64,000 nt of DNA from Undibacterium hunanense. Lineage in GTDB: Bacteria > Pseudomonadota > Gammaproteobacteria > Burkholderiales > Burkholderiaceae_D. A model generated the notes under the pieces. The model worked only from the letters and a program-made list of their open reading frames with translations. It did not search any database and had not been told where the DNA came from. The number at the start of each line of letters is the position of its first letter. Position 1 is the first letter of the stretch. The position numbers were made by a program, and so were the translations under genes. The stretch covers positions 1-64,000 of the forward strand of contig NZ_JACOGF010000001.1 of NCBI RefSeq assembly GCF_014284335.1, written 5' to 3'. Shown here piece by piece: positions 55,918 to 64,000 of the stretch.

Positions 55918-56832
55918 CTATTTCCCTTGACGTCTGACTGGCATCGGCCCATCACCGGATTCCAGCACAAAATTGGCGCTGGAATCCCGGCCCAATACGC
56001 TGACCAGGTAAGGCATGACTTCCCGCAGTGTGGCAACCAGGGTCCAGGGTGGATTGAGGACGAACATGCCGCTGCTGTGCAAGCCAAAACCATCTGGTGT
56101 AGGACCACTGATGGACAGCGTTACATTGAGCCAGCTATTGGACTGCAGGCGCTTGAGTTTTTCAGGCAGGCTGCGTGACTCCTGTCTTTGCAATACCGGA
56201 TACCAGACTGCAAATGTACCTGTAGGGAAGCGCTTCAGCGCATCTTCCAGGCACACCTTGACGCGACGGTAATCATCTTTGACCTCATACGGAGGATCGA
56301 TCAGTACCAGGCCACGCCGTGATGGCGGTGGCAGCAGTGCCTTCATGCTTTCATAGCCATCGCCGGCAGAAATGATCACACGCTTGCCACGCACGGTTGT
56401 ACGGCGCCCTTGCTCCGCTGCATGGGCATCCAGCTTGCGGAAGTTTTCGGCAAGTATCTTGATTTCACTGGGGTGCAATTCGAACAGGCGCAAGCGATCC
56501 TGCTCACGCAGGATAGTGTTGGCGCAATACGGTGAACCAGGGTAGTAACGCATCTTGCCACTCGGGTTCAGGTCCCTGATCAGCTTCATGTAGGAAGCCA
56601 TTGCCTCGGGCAGATCTTTCCTGTCCCACAAGGGGGCAATACCGGTCTCGTACTCTGCATTCTTGCTGGCATAACCACTGTCCAAAGAATACAGGCCAGC
56701 CCCGGCATGTGTGTCTATGTAGGAATAGGCCGTGTCTTTTTGCCCCATGTATTCCAGCAACTGGACCAGGACAAAATGTTTAAGTACATCGGCATGATTG
56801 CCCGCATGAAAGCCGTGACGATAGCTGAGCAT
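55918..56832 (-). CDS. rlmJ: RlmJ, 23S rRNA (adenine-2030-N6)-methyltransferase
   Basis: A 304-aa SAM-dependent rRNA methyltransferase. The conserved start MLSYRHGFHAGNHADVLKH matches E. coli RlmJ. The catalytic DPPY motif is in LVLIDPPYEVKDDY and a SAM-binding element in GDGYESM. It adds the N6-methyl group at A2030 of 23S rRNA. It is a single-gene unit with its own terminator. Confidence 0.95.
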   Translation of the reverse strand: MLSYRHGFHAGNHADVLKHFVLVQLLEYMGQKDTAYSYIDTHAGAGLYSLDSGYASKNAEYETGIAPLWDRKDLPEAMASYMKLIRDLNPSGKMRYYPGSPYCANTILREQDRLRLFELHPSEIKILAENFRKLDAHAAEQGRRTTVRGKRVIISAGDGYESMKALLPPPSRRGLVLIDPPYEVKDDYRRVKVCLEDALKRFPTGTFAVWYPVLQRQESRSLPEKLKRLQSNSWLNVTLSISGPTPDGFGLHSSGMFVLNPPWTLVATLREVMPYLVSVLGRDSSANFVLESGDGPMPVRRQGK

Positions 56833-56937
56833 AATGAAAAACCTTCAAAAAATAAGAAACAACGACTTGCATGGCAAGCCGTTTGAAAATGACAACAAGG
56901 TGAAGCTTCAGGAACCGTGCTGATGCTGCTGACAGGC

Positions 56938-57441
56938 TCAGACTACACGCTTGCCGAGAATGATTAAATCGCGCTCTATGCCATCCAGTGTGGCGACGCG
57001 TGGCATATTGGCCCAGGTTTCAAAGTCAAATGCAGCGAATAATTTCAGGCTGGGCAGATTGTGACCAAAAATAAAACCAAGCAGGGTATGCACATGAATG
57101 GAAGGCGCAAAGGCAATAGCCTGGCTTAAAAAATACCGTCCCAGCCCTTTTCCCCGGGCGGCTTCATGCAGGTATATCGACAATTCGGCCGTACCTGAAT
57201 AAGCAGGCCTGCCGTAAAAATTGGAAAACGACAGCCAGCCTATGACCTGACCACCCTGCTCGCAGACCCAGAGCGGACGTGTTTCAGGGCGATGTTCATG
57301 AAACCAGGCGTGCCGGGATTCAACACTGACAGGTTCGGTATCGGCAGTCACCTCACGCGAAGCTACTGTGGAATTATAAATGGCGACGATTTGCGGCAAG
57401 TCATCAAAACTTGCCAAACGGTGTGTAAATGCTTGCGACAT
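56938..57441 (-). CDS. GNAT-family N-acetyltransferase (phosphinothricin acetyltransferase-like)
   Basis: A 167-aa acetyltransferase from the ATG at 57441; the frame runs on to 57540 but that part overlaps the pilZ gene. Features are RLASFDDLPQIVAIYNSTVA at the start, ELSIYLHEAARGKGLGRYFL with the acetyl-CoA-binding RGKGLG loop, and HTLLGFIFGHNLPSLKLFAAF. Such proteins acetylate amino groups of small molecules such as methionine sulfoximine or phosphinothricin. It follows pilZ by 10 bp, probably in one transcript. Confidence 0.85.
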   Translation of the reverse strand: MSQAFTHRLASFDDLPQIVAIYNSTVASREVTADTEPVSVESRHAWFHEHRPETRPLWVCEQGGQVIGWLSFSNFYGRPAYSGTAELSIYLHEAARGKGLGRYFLSQAIAFAPSIHVHTLLGFIFGHNLPSLKLFAAFDFETWANMPRVATLDGIERDLIILGKRVV

Positions 57442-57451
57442 CTGCTCAGAC

Positions 57452-57841
57452 TCAAAGTGTATGGGTAGCTCTGGACGAACGTACCGCAGCGCCAAGTAAC
57501 TCTTCCACACGCAGGCGTATGCGGGTGCCACTCTCGTCATCCGGGAAGTGCACGCCTATTCCCTGCGACTTGTTGTTACCAGCCCCGGCTGGCGTAATCC
57601 ATGCCACCTTGCCGGCAATAGGATATTTGTTCGGATCATCGAGCAAAGTCAAAATCAGATAAATCTCTTCGCCCAGACGATAGGTTTTATTGGTGGGAAC
57701 AAAAATCCCGCCATTTTTCAAAAACGGCATGTAAGCAGCAAACAAGGCTGCTTTTTCCTTGATGGCCAAAGACAGCACCGAAGGACGATTGGGTGAAGGT
57801 ATATTGAGCGGAACACTGGGATCTGCTGGTAAATCTGACAT
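57452..57841 (-). CDS. pilZ: PilZ-domain protein (type IV pilus PilZ-like)
   Basis: A 129-aa protein with a single PilZ domain: VLSLAIKEKAALFAAYMPFLKNGGIFVPT, LGEEIYLILTLLDDP, KVAWITPAGAG and GIGVHFPDDESGTRIR, each given in parts. The N-terminal RxxxR c-di-GMP motif is absent, as in the true PilZ protein, which acts in pilus assembly without binding c-di-GMP. The order tmk-holB-pilZ is typical of betaproteobacteria and gammaproteobacteria. It starts 21 bp after holB. Confidence 0.88.
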   Translation of the reverse strand: MSDLPADPSVPLNIPSPNRPSVLSLAIKEKAALFAAYMPFLKNGGIFVPTNKTYRLGEEIYLILTLLDDPNKYPIAGKVAWITPAGAGNNKSQGIGVHFPDDESGTRIRLRVEELLGAAVRSSRATHTL

Positions 57842-57862
57842 TTTTCTGGCTTTCGCAATGCT

Positions 57863-58897
57863 TTAATCAAATAGTGCAGAGTATTCCAGCAACATATCCT
57901 CCAAAAACAATTTGGCGGATAAAGGGTGGCTGGCAATGGCCTGTCTTTCATTGCAATTCTTGATGAATTTCTGCAAAACAGCTTCATTCACTTGCAACGA
58001 CAAGGCTCTCAACTCCTTTTCATAGCGAGGATGATACCGGATTCTGCCACTTTGTTTATAGGAAAATATATCGTAAAGCCAGCGCTGTAGCCATCCAACG
58101 ACGACTGGCATGTCCATTTTCTGCATTTTATCGGCAGTCCTGAGGCTAAGCTCTGTGCCTGGTTTGCTCAGATACCCCAAAAACTCATCTAGGTCCGCAC
58201 GCAAATCCGACTGTGCCATCTCGAAAGCCGCCAGCGGTGCCCCGCCCTGCTGCGCCAGCCATACATCAGCATCGCGCGCGCCTTGCTGCTGCAGCCACTT
58301 CAGCGCAATGGCCGGATCGGGCAAACCAAGCGGAAACTTGTGGCAACGTGACAAGATGGTCGGCAACAAACGGTCTATGCTGTTTGACACCAGGATAAAC
58401 ACGGTATTCGGATTTGGCTCTTCCAGCGATTTCAGCAAGGCATTCGCAGCCGGCACATTCAGCGCTTCCGCCGGATACAGGACGATGACCCGCCTGCCGC
58501 TGCGGTGCGTAGATATATTCATGAAATCCGACAGGGCACGAATCTGATTGATAACAATCTCTTTCGATGGTGCCTTGCTGGCTTTGGTGGTTTTGCTGAC
58601 CGGTTCTGCATCTGCCTCACCGGACTGTGCTTCATCTTCGTCCAGCAATTCTGGACGTACGCGACGGTAATCAGGATGGCTGTATTGGGCAAACCAGCCG
58701 CAGGAACCGCATTGCTGGCAGGCATGGCCACCCTCACCCGGGCTTTCACACAGCAGGGATTGCGCCAGGTGTTCGGCAAACACCGTCTTGCCTATACCTT
58801 GCGGGCCATGCAACAGAAAAGCATGTGGCAAACGTTGCCCCAGTGCCTGCAATTGCTGCCAGGCGTCTTGCTGCCAGCTGTAAAGTGGATGGGTCAT
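57863..58897 (-). CDS. holB: DNA polymerase III delta-prime subunit
   Basis: A 344-aa clamp-loader subunit. The N-terminal AAA+ domain has HGPQGIGKT as P-loop, a zinc module ([17 protein letters not shown], Cys residues about 50-66), and [20 protein letters not shown] with the delta-prime sensor. [20 protein letters not shown] follows in segments. An insertion of about 20 acidic/Lys residues ([20 protein letters not shown]) interrupts the domain before the IVINQIR element. Its ATG overlaps the tmk stop by 4 bp. Confidence 0.93.
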   Translation of the reverse strand: MTHPLYSWQQDAWQQLQALGQRLPHAFLLHGPQGIGKTVFAEHLAQSLLCESPGEGGHACQQCGSCGWFAQYSHPDYRRVRPELLDEDEAQSGEADAEPVSKTTKASKAPSKEIVINQIRALSDFMNISTHRSGRRVIVLYPAEALNVPAANALLKSLEEPNPNTVFILVSNSIDRLLPTILSRCHKFPLGLPDPAIALKWLQQQGARDADVWLAQQGGAPLAAFEMAQSDLRADLDEFLGYLSKPGTELSLRTADKMQKMDMPVVVGWLQRWLYDIFSYKQSGRIRYHPRYEKELRALSLQVNEAVLQKFIKNCNERQAIASHPLSAKLFLEDMLLEYSALFD

Positions 58898-59550
58898 GCT
58901 GCCGACTGAGCGCTATCCAGCAGCTCATCCATCAATTTATCCAGTTGCAGGCGTATGTCGGCGATGCTTTGAGTCGAATCGATGATCCTGAAACGCTGCG
59001 GAAATTCTGCTGCACGACGCAGATATTCCTGCCTGGTGGCCGCAAAGAAATCGGCCTTTTCCTGTTCAAATTTATCCAGGTCGCGGGTCGCATCAAGGCG
59101 TGCCCTGGCCACTTCCAGTGGTACATCAAACAACAGGGTCAGGTCTGGTTGCAGATCGGGGTGCACCCATTGTTCCAGCGCATTCAGTTTATCCAGCGGC
59201 AATTTCCTGCCGCCACCCTGGTACGCAAAAGTGGCGTCGGTAAAGCGGTCAGAAATCACCCAGTCGCCCCGTTCCAGCGCAGGCTGTATTAGTTGCGCCA
59301 GATGTTCACGCCTTACGGCGAACATCAACAGGGCTTCTGTTTCCAGGTGCATCTTGTGTTGCAGCAGTAGCGCGCGCAAGGTTTCGCCCAGGGGTGTACC
59401 CCCAGGTTCACGACTACAAATGACTTTTATGCCACGTTTCTGGAGTTTTTCCTGTAGATACTCGGCGACATAAGCGATATGCGTCGATTTGCCGGCACCG
59501 TCTATGCCTTCAAAGGTAAGGAATTTTCCTGTTTGGTTCTTGCTCTGCAT
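58894..59550 (-). CDS. tmk: thymidylate kinase
   Basis: A 218-aa dTMP kinase making dTDP for DNA synthesis. The P-loop is [11 protein letters not shown] (about 14-24), the DRx motif is [17 protein letters not shown], and the lid region is near residues 150-165. Arg in [11 protein letters not shown] is the usual substrate contact. It is coupled to holB by an ATGA overlap. Confidence 0.95.
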   Translation of the reverse strand: MQSKNQTGKFLTFEGIDGAGKSTHIAYVAEYLQEKLQKRGIKVICSREPGGTPLGETLRALLLQHKMHLETEALLMFAVRREHLAQLIQPALERGDWVISDRFTDATFAYQGGGRKLPLDKLNALEQWVHPDLQPDLTLLFDVPLEVARARLDATRDLDKFEQEKADFFAATRQEYLRRAAEFPQRFRIIDSTQSIADIRLQLDKLMDELLDSAQSAA

Positions 59551-59624
59551 ATTTTTTGAAGATGGGGTCGTTATTACTATTTCTGGTGCTGGTATTTCAG
59601 CGCTGGCTTTTCAACGCTGATATT
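59551..59624. repeat. short degenerate tandem repeats between mltG and tmk
   Basis: Read on the minus strand, the last codons of mltG (TATCAGCGTTGA) are repeated twice more in altered form just beyond its stop (near 59591-59624), with a unit of about 14 bp. It looks like local slippage duplication of the gene end. Confidence 0.6.
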
Positions 59625-60611
59625 TCAACGCTGATACTTATTAACGGCACGATTATGGTCATCCAGATTATGTGAAAACTGGCTGGTACCATTGCCACGC
59701 GCCACAAAGTATAAGGCATCACTTTTGGCCGGGCTAAATGCGGCTGCCAGCGACTCCATACCCGGCAAGGCAATCGGTGTCGGTGGCAAACCGGCACGGG
59801 TATAAGTGTTATAGGGCGTATCCGTCAACAAGTCACGTTTGTATATTTTGCCCTGATACCGCTCGCCCATGCCATAAATGACGGTAGGATCAGTCTGCAA
59901 CAGCATGCCGATCCGCAAGCGGTTGATAAACACTGCCGCGATCATATTACGTTCCGACTTTTGGCCCGTCTCTTTTTCGATGATGGAGGCCATGGTCAGC
60001 GCTTCGTAACGGTTTTTATACGGCAGATCAGACTCACGCTTTTTCCATGCATCATCGAGTTTTTTCAATAATTGCGTGTGGGCCTGCTGATACAGTTGTA
60101 CATCCGAGCTGCCTTTGGCAAACCGGTAGGTGTCCGGAAAGAACAATCCCTCTGCCTGACTGAATTCAGGACTGATCTTGCGCATCAGGTCGGCTTCGCT
60201 CAAGCCCAGGGTTTCATGCTTGATAGCAGGATGGGCATCGACCAGCTTGCGCATTTGCTGGAAGGTCCAGCCTTCGATGATGGCCAGGCTGGCCATGGAA
60301 AAGTCACCATTGACGATTTTATTCAGCAAATCCTGCGGTGTCTTGCCCGCTTCAATTTCGTAAGACCCGGCCTTTACCTGGTTGGCCTTGCCCAAAACCC
60401 GGGCCAGCGCTTCCAGCAACATGGGGTTGACCGGCACACCGGCATCCTGGATCTGGCGGACCGAAGCACGCACACTGCTACCTGGCTTGATCGCAAATTC
60501 TATGGTCGGCCTGTCCTCAAACAGCGGTTGCTGCACCCAGGAATAGAATCCATAACCGGCAGCGCATGCCAGCAGTATCAGCAAGACAAAAAGTTTTTTT
60601 ATGAATCCCAT
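59625..60611 (-). CDS. mltG: MltG endolytic murein transglycosylase (YceG-like)
   Basis: A 328-aa inner-membrane-anchored enzyme that cuts nascent glycan strands and so sets their length. It has one N-terminal helix (about 8-25), a LysM-like subdomain, and the YceG catalytic core with ASIIEKETGQKSERNMIAAVFINRL, where Glu is catalytic. The typical LQTDPTVIYG and YNTYTRAGLPPTPI segments and the FSHNLDDHNRAVN end are present. It is divergent from ygfZ, a common betaproteobacterial arrangement. Confidence 0.95.
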   Translation of the reverse strand: MGFIKKLFVLLILLACAAGYGFYSWVQQPLFEDRPTIEFAIKPGSSVRASVRQIQDAGVPVNPMLLEALARVLGKANQVKAGSYEIEAGKTPQDLLNKIVNGDFSMASLAIIEGWTFQQMRKLVDAHPAIKHETLGLSEADLMRKISPEFSQAEGLFFPDTYRFAKGSSDVQLYQQAHTQLLKKLDDAWKKRESDLPYKNRYEALTMASIIEKETGQKSERNMIAAVFINRLRIGMLLQTDPTVIYGMGERYQGKIYKRDLLTDTPYNTYTRAGLPPTPIALPGMESLAAAFSPAKSDALYFVARGNGTSQFSHNLDDHNRAVNKYQR

Positions 60612-60752
60612 GCAGGCAGCTTATTTAAAAATTGAGTGTGTTCTGACGCAATTTTGCGGACGCTACTATAATTCGCCTGAACAGGTGCAGGCGGTATTGT
60701 AAGGCCAGTACGAACAATAAGCGAATCAGCAAAGAAGAGTGAGTATATTAAT

Positions 60753-61793
60753 ATGATCTGGGAAGAATTTTTGTCCGGCCAGGGCGCTGTCATTGAAAAC
60801 GGTGATACCCGGGGATTTGCGCCTCACTGGCAATCCAGTGCCTTGCAAACCGGCTTTGTCGCCCCTTTGACAGACCTTGGCCTGATCCTGGTCACCGGCG
60901 AGGATGCCGGCAGCTTTTTGCACAATCAATTAAGCAACGATGTAGAACATCTGAATGCCACGGATGTGCGTCGCGCAGCCTATTGCACGCCTAAAGGGCG
61001 CATGCTGGCCAGTTTTCTGTACTGGAAAAACGAGCAAGGCATAGTCTTGCAGCTATCCCGCCCTCTGCAAGCCGCAGTGCAAAAACGTCTGCAAATGTTT
61101 GTATTAAGAGCAAAAGCCAAACTGCTGGATAGTAATTCTGAACAAGTAGTACTGGGCCTGGGTGGTGCAGCCGCTGCTGGCGTGCTGCAAAACTGGTTCC
61201 CGCAATTGCCCACCACGGCAAATACGCAAGTCACTAATGCATCAGGCAGTTTGTTGCGCTTGCCGGATGCAGAACAACACGCGCGTTTTCAATGGATTAC
61301 CTCGCCTGAACTGGCACAGCAAGCCTGGCCTGCACTCAGCAGCCAGTTACAGGTCGTGAACACGGCAGCCTGGCGTCTGACGGATATACAGGCCGGTATC
61401 GCGATCATCCTTCCGGCTACGCAAGAACAATTTGTTCCGCAAATGGTCAACTTTGAACTGATAGGCGGCGTTAACTTCAAGAAGGGATGTTATCCCGGAC
61501 AGGAAATTGTTGCGCGTAGCCAGTATCTGGGGAAGTTAAAGCGCCGTATGGGCCTGGCCAGAATAGCCGCCGGGCAGGTATTGCCGGGCACGGAAATTTT
61601 CCATAGCGATGATGCAAGCCAGCCTTGTGGCATGGTAGTCAACGCCGAAGAAGAACAGACTGACAGCAGCCTGGCATTGATAGAAATGAAATTAAGTGAT
61701 CAACAAGAAGGCAAACTGCATCTGGGTTCAGCTACTGGCACAGAGCTTGCGTTACTGCCCTTGCCTTACGAAATTTTGGACATTACGCAATAA
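60753..61793 (+). CDS. ygfZ: YgfZ/GcvT-family folate-dependent Fe-S cluster maturation protein
   Basis: A 346-aa protein aiding repair or assembly of certain Fe-S clusters, with tetrahydrofolate as cofactor. The family signature KGCYPGQEIVARSQYLGK (about 247-264) with the functional Cys is intact. The N-terminal half has the GcvT-like fold (LITVTGEDAGSFLHNQLSND-like, here LILVTGEDAGSFLHNQLSND) and a C-terminal barrel ends the protein. Confidence 0.93.
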   Translation: MIWEEFLSGQGAVIENGDTRGFAPHWQSSALQTGFVAPLTDLGLILVTGEDAGSFLHNQLSNDVEHLNATDVRRAAYCTPKGRMLASFLYWKNEQGIVLQLSRPLQAAVQKRLQMFVLRAKAKLLDSNSEQVVLGLGGAAAAGVLQNWFPQLPTTANTQVTNASGSLLRLPDAEQHARFQWITSPELAQQAWPALSSQLQVVNTAAWRLTDIQAGIAIILPATQEQFVPQMVNFELIGGVNFKKGCYPGQEIVARSQYLGKLKRRMGLARIAAGQVLPGTEIFHSDDASQPCGMVVNAEEEQTDSSLALIEMKLSDQQEGKLHLGSATGTELALLPLPYEILDITQ

Positions 61794-61853
61794 CTGACAA
61801 CACTGACTGCATCCATGAAGCATGCAAGACCAGAAACGATAAAGACCGCCGAT

Positions 61854-62141
61854 ATGGATTGTTATATCTACTTTAAAACCATGAGCAGCCAGGAGACTGA
61901 AGTGATCCTTCAGGAACAACTGCTCCAGGACCATATGCGACAACAGTCTGGCAATGCCCATGGTTTGCAAAGAAGGCCATCTGCGCAAGATGGCCTGCAC
62001 ACCTGGATGGAAGTGCATCGTCAGGTCAGCCCGGACTTTGAACAGCAACTGGCACAAGCGTATGCCCAAACCCGTTTATCCGAATTGCTGCAGGGTGAAC
62101 GACATATGGAATATTTTATGGATGTGAGCTTATGTGCCTGA
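61854..62141 (+). CDS. DUF4936-family protein
   Basis: A 95-aa protein from the ATG at 61854, giving MDCYIYFK, the usual family start; a longer frame begins at 61815. Conserved segments are GLQRRPSAQDGLHTWMEV, then MEYFMDVSLCA at the end. The function is unknown. The family is mostly betaproteobacterial and found between ygfZ and the NRDE gene, as here. It overlaps the next gene by 10 bp. Confidence 0.8.
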   Translation: MDCYIYFKTMSSQETEVILQEQLLQDHMRQQSGNAHGLQRRPSAQDGLHTWMEVHRQVSPDFEQQLAQAYAQTRLSELLQGERHMEYFMDVSLCA

Positions 62142-62878
62142 TTGTTTTTGCCTGGAAACTGATACCCTGCACACCGCTGATTTTTGCGGGTAATCGTGAT
62201 GAATTCTATGAGCGCCCCGCTGCTGCTGCAAGCTGGTGGGAAGATAATCCGCATATCTTTGCAGGCCGTGACTTGCAGTCTGGCGGCACCTGGATGGGCA
62301 TCACCAGTCAAAATGGTGCTGACAGCCTGACCACCAAATTTGCCGCCATCACCAATATCCGCGCCCCTGCCGAACGCCGTGAAGACGCACCATCGCGTGG
62401 TGAACTGGTCGCCAATTACCTCAACAGTGCGCTCAGCGCACAAGACTATATTGCCAGCATCCGTGATCAGGTGGCTGACTATAACGGCTTCAATCTGCTG
62501 CTGGGTGATCAGGAAGACCTGATCTGGTTTTCAAACCGACATCAGGATGACGAGCGCAACGGCCAGCCACTGCCGCCTGGCATTTACGGTATTTCCAATG
62601 CGTCGCTGGATACCCCGTGGCCAAAAGTTGTCAGAACCAAGGCAGAATTTGCCAGCATGATTTGTCAGCGTGCGCCGGTGGATGCCTATTTTGAAGTATT
62701 GGCCAATACCACACCGGCACCCGATTGCCGCCTGCCGGATACCGGCATCTCGTTCGAGATGGAAAGATTATTGTCATCACCCTGCATCGTGTCGCCAGAC
62801 TATGGCACCAGGGTCACAACGGTGCTGAAGGTCCACAAGGACTATCCGGCAGAATTTCACGAAAAACTGTTGCGCTGA
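62132..62878 (+). CDS. NRDE-family (TANGO2-like) protein
   Basis: A 248-aa protein starting MCLIVFAW and carrying the family NRDE motif (AGNRDEFYERPAAAASWW) and GGTWMGIT. It is related to eukaryotic TANGO2, linked to haem and lipid handling, but bacterial roles are not settled. The N-terminal Cys2, exposed after Met removal, suggests an Ntn-hydrolase-type nucleophile, as proposed for the family. It overlaps the DUF4936 gene, so the two are co-translated. Confidence 0.9.
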   Translation: MCLIVFAWKLIPCTPLIFAGNRDEFYERPAAAASWWEDNPHIFAGRDLQSGGTWMGITSQNGADSLTTKFAAITNIRAPAERREDAPSRGELVANYLNSALSAQDYIASIRDQVADYNGFNLLLGDQEDLIWFSNRHQDDERNGQPLPPGIYGISNASLDTPWPKVVRTKAEFASMICQRAPVDAYFEVLANTTPAPDCRLPDTGISFEMERLLSSPCIVSPDYGTRVTTVLKVHKDYPAEFHEKLLR

Positions 62879-62913
62879 TCGCAGACCGACCGCTGAAGCC
62901 ACCGGCACATGCC

Positions 62914-64000
62914 TCAGACTTTTCGCAATGGAGCCCGCCATAGCAGAACGGCGGCAATCAATTTTAATATGCAGGGCAATACTGCATAAGCGATAGTCAA
63001 TGCCTGTAAACCTCCTGGCGTGCTGACACCGGGCACGTACCCCAAAAATTCCAGCAAGGGCAAGGACAGGCCGGCAGCAAGAGCAAGATTCATTTTTGTT
63101 GCCCAGTTCCAGACGCCAAAATAACTCGCCTCGTTTTTTTCGCTATGCCCAGCAGCGTGAATCACACCCGCAAGAATGGCAGGCGGCAAAGCCAGGTCAG
63201 CGCCCAGGCTCATTCCCGAAAAAATGCAGATAATTGAAAATGCCAGGCTGTCACCCGCCCCCAAACCGACCACGCACATGAAACTGGCGATGGACAAGAG
63301 CATGGCCATCAGCCACGCCCTCACCTCTCCCTGTTTTTTTGCCAGATAGGTCCACAACGGCATGGACAGGGCAGCTGCCACAAAATACAGCAAAAGCAGG
63401 ATGCCGGACAAATGTGCGATCTGCAATCTGTCCCTGGCAAAAAATAAAAACAGGGTTGCCGGTATGGCAGCGGCAATACCATTCATCACAAACACCGAAA
63501 ATAAAGCGCGAAAACAGCGGTCAGCAAATAATTCTTTCAACTTCAAAGAATGATGTTTTGCTGCCTGGTTTCTGATAATGGCCGGTGTCTTTTTCGTCAA
63601 CAGCCACCCCGTTGCCAGCAAGGTCAGTGTCAACGCCGCTGCCAATGCACTGGCATTACCAAATTGGGTGATCAGCGCAGTGACGATGACACCACACAAG
63701 CCGAAAGCTTCACGAAAAGCAGTCAGCCTGACCCTTTGCCCTGGTTCCTGGGTTAACGCAGCGCCCCAACTCTGATGCGCAATGCTGGCGATACTGAAGC
63801 CGGAATAAACGATGATCAGCGTTATAAAAAACCAGCCAAAGGCCAGGTGTTGAATAGACAAAGGTGGATGAAACAGGCCAATAAATCCCAATATCAGCAA
63901 AGGCAGTGCCACCACAATATAGGGGGCAAAACCACGCCCGTGCGGACGACGGTCTATCAACTTGCCGATATAAGGGTCAATGAAAGCATCCATTACCCGG
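62914..64000 (-). CDS. GPH/MFS-type cation-coupled sugar transporter, cut by window edge
   Basis: At least 362 codons of a twelve-helix carrier are visible. The reading frame is open to base 64000, and the first residues read RVMDAFIDPYIGKLIDRR, the end of loop 2-3 in MelB-like (GPH) carriers. About 40 N-terminal residues therefore lie outside the window, and the ATG at 63993 is internal. The expected partner motif is ADLALPPAILAGVI, which resembles the ADxxP segment between helices 8-9 of the family. The substrate is unknown. It converges on the NRDE gene. Confidence 0.85.
   Translation of the reverse strand, partial: RVMDAFIDPYIGKLIDRRPHGRGFAPYIVVALPLLILGFIGLFHPPLSIQHLAFGWFFITLIIVYSGFSIASIAHQSWGAALTQEPGQRVRLTAFREAFGLCGVIVTALITQFGNASALAAALTLTLLATGWLLTKKTPAIIRNQAAKHHSLKLKELFADRCFRALFSVFVMNGIAAAIPATLFLFFARDRLQIAHLSGILLLLYFVAAALSMPLWTYLAKKQGEVRAWLMAMLLSIASFMCVVGLGAGDSLAFSIICIFSGMSLGADLALPPAILAGVIHAAGHSEKNEASYFGVWNWATKMNLALAAGLSLPLLEFLGYVPGVSTPGGLQALTIAYAVLPCILKLIAAVLLWRAPLRKV

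Noticed and set aside
1..64000. CRISPR arrays, tRNA or rRNA genes, insertion sequences, prophage or integrase genes
   Set aside because: Read through for repeats with regular spacing, cloverleaf patterns and transposase motifs; none found.

Overview
The window looks like a chromosomal segment of a Burkholderiales betaproteobacterium, probably Oxalobacteraceae. Three things suggest this: the order mltG-tmk-holB-pilZ with ygfZ divergent from it, a DUF4936/NRDE gene pair, and a GC content that is moderate for this order. Family placement is an inference. No rRNA, tRNA, CRISPR array, transposase, integrase or origin was recognised. Both ends cut a gene: a CusA-type pump at the left and a GPH/MFS carrier at the right.

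Layout. (1) 1-4.3 kb, minus strand: a Cus-type monovalent-metal efflux operon (small Cys/His protein, cusC, cusB with a fused CusF domain, cusA). (2) 5-11.8 kb, minus strand: an arabinofuranoside utilisation block with a large TonB-dependent receptor, a GH43 enzyme and a GH51 arabinofuranosidase. Its other half lies at 18.2-21.2 kb on the plus strand (a GH35/DUF5597 glycosidase and a LacI-family repressor). Near-identical LacI-type palindromes sit in front of the receptor, GH51 and GH35 genes. (3) 12.1-17.7 kb, between the two halves: homologues of the mycobacterial decaprenyl-phosphoryl-arabinose (DPA) pathway. These are a UbiA-type phosphoribosyltransferase, a divergent PAP2-type phosphatase candidate, a DprE1-like oxidase, a DprE2-like reductase, a multi-membrane GT-C-like glycosyltransferase and a truncated GtrA-like protein. 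This is the most interesting system in the window.

(4) 21.6-31 kb: an MdtABC-type RND pump with a NodT-type outer-membrane lipoprotein, preceded by four 11-bp tandem repeats that look like an OmpR-family operator. (5) 31-37.3 kb: small membrane protein and lipoprotein genes, an orphan MbtH-like gene, a Fur-box-led feoA-feoB-DUF6587 iron operon, a conserved unknown gene and the ABC-F ATPase gene ybiT. (6) 37.8-46.4 kb: a co-directional run of TonB receptor, YfcC-type carrier, LysR regulator, CocE/NonD hydrolase and CapA-family protein. It resembles an uncharacterised scavenging system. (7) 46.4-55.7 kb, minus strand: a fatty-acid-type catabolic regulon (acyl-CoA ligase, a complete branched-chain-amino-acid-type ABC importer, a bifunctional enoyl-CoA hydratase/3-hydroxyacyl-CoA dehydrogenase) linked by three copies of an ACGATCGT-centred palindrome. 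(8) 55.9-64 kb: housekeeping genes (rlmJ, a GNAT gene, pilZ, holB, tmk, mltG, ygfZ, DUF4936, NRDE) and the cut GPH carrier.

The DPA cassette should make a polyprenyl-phosphate-linked D-arabinofuranose donor in the inner membrane and transfer it in the periplasm to an unknown acceptor. The flanking GH enzymes are of families that normally act on L-arabinofuranosides, so the adjacency may be coincidental or may be a build-and-recycle arrangement. All functional calls come from reading motifs and remembered family features; no database search was run.
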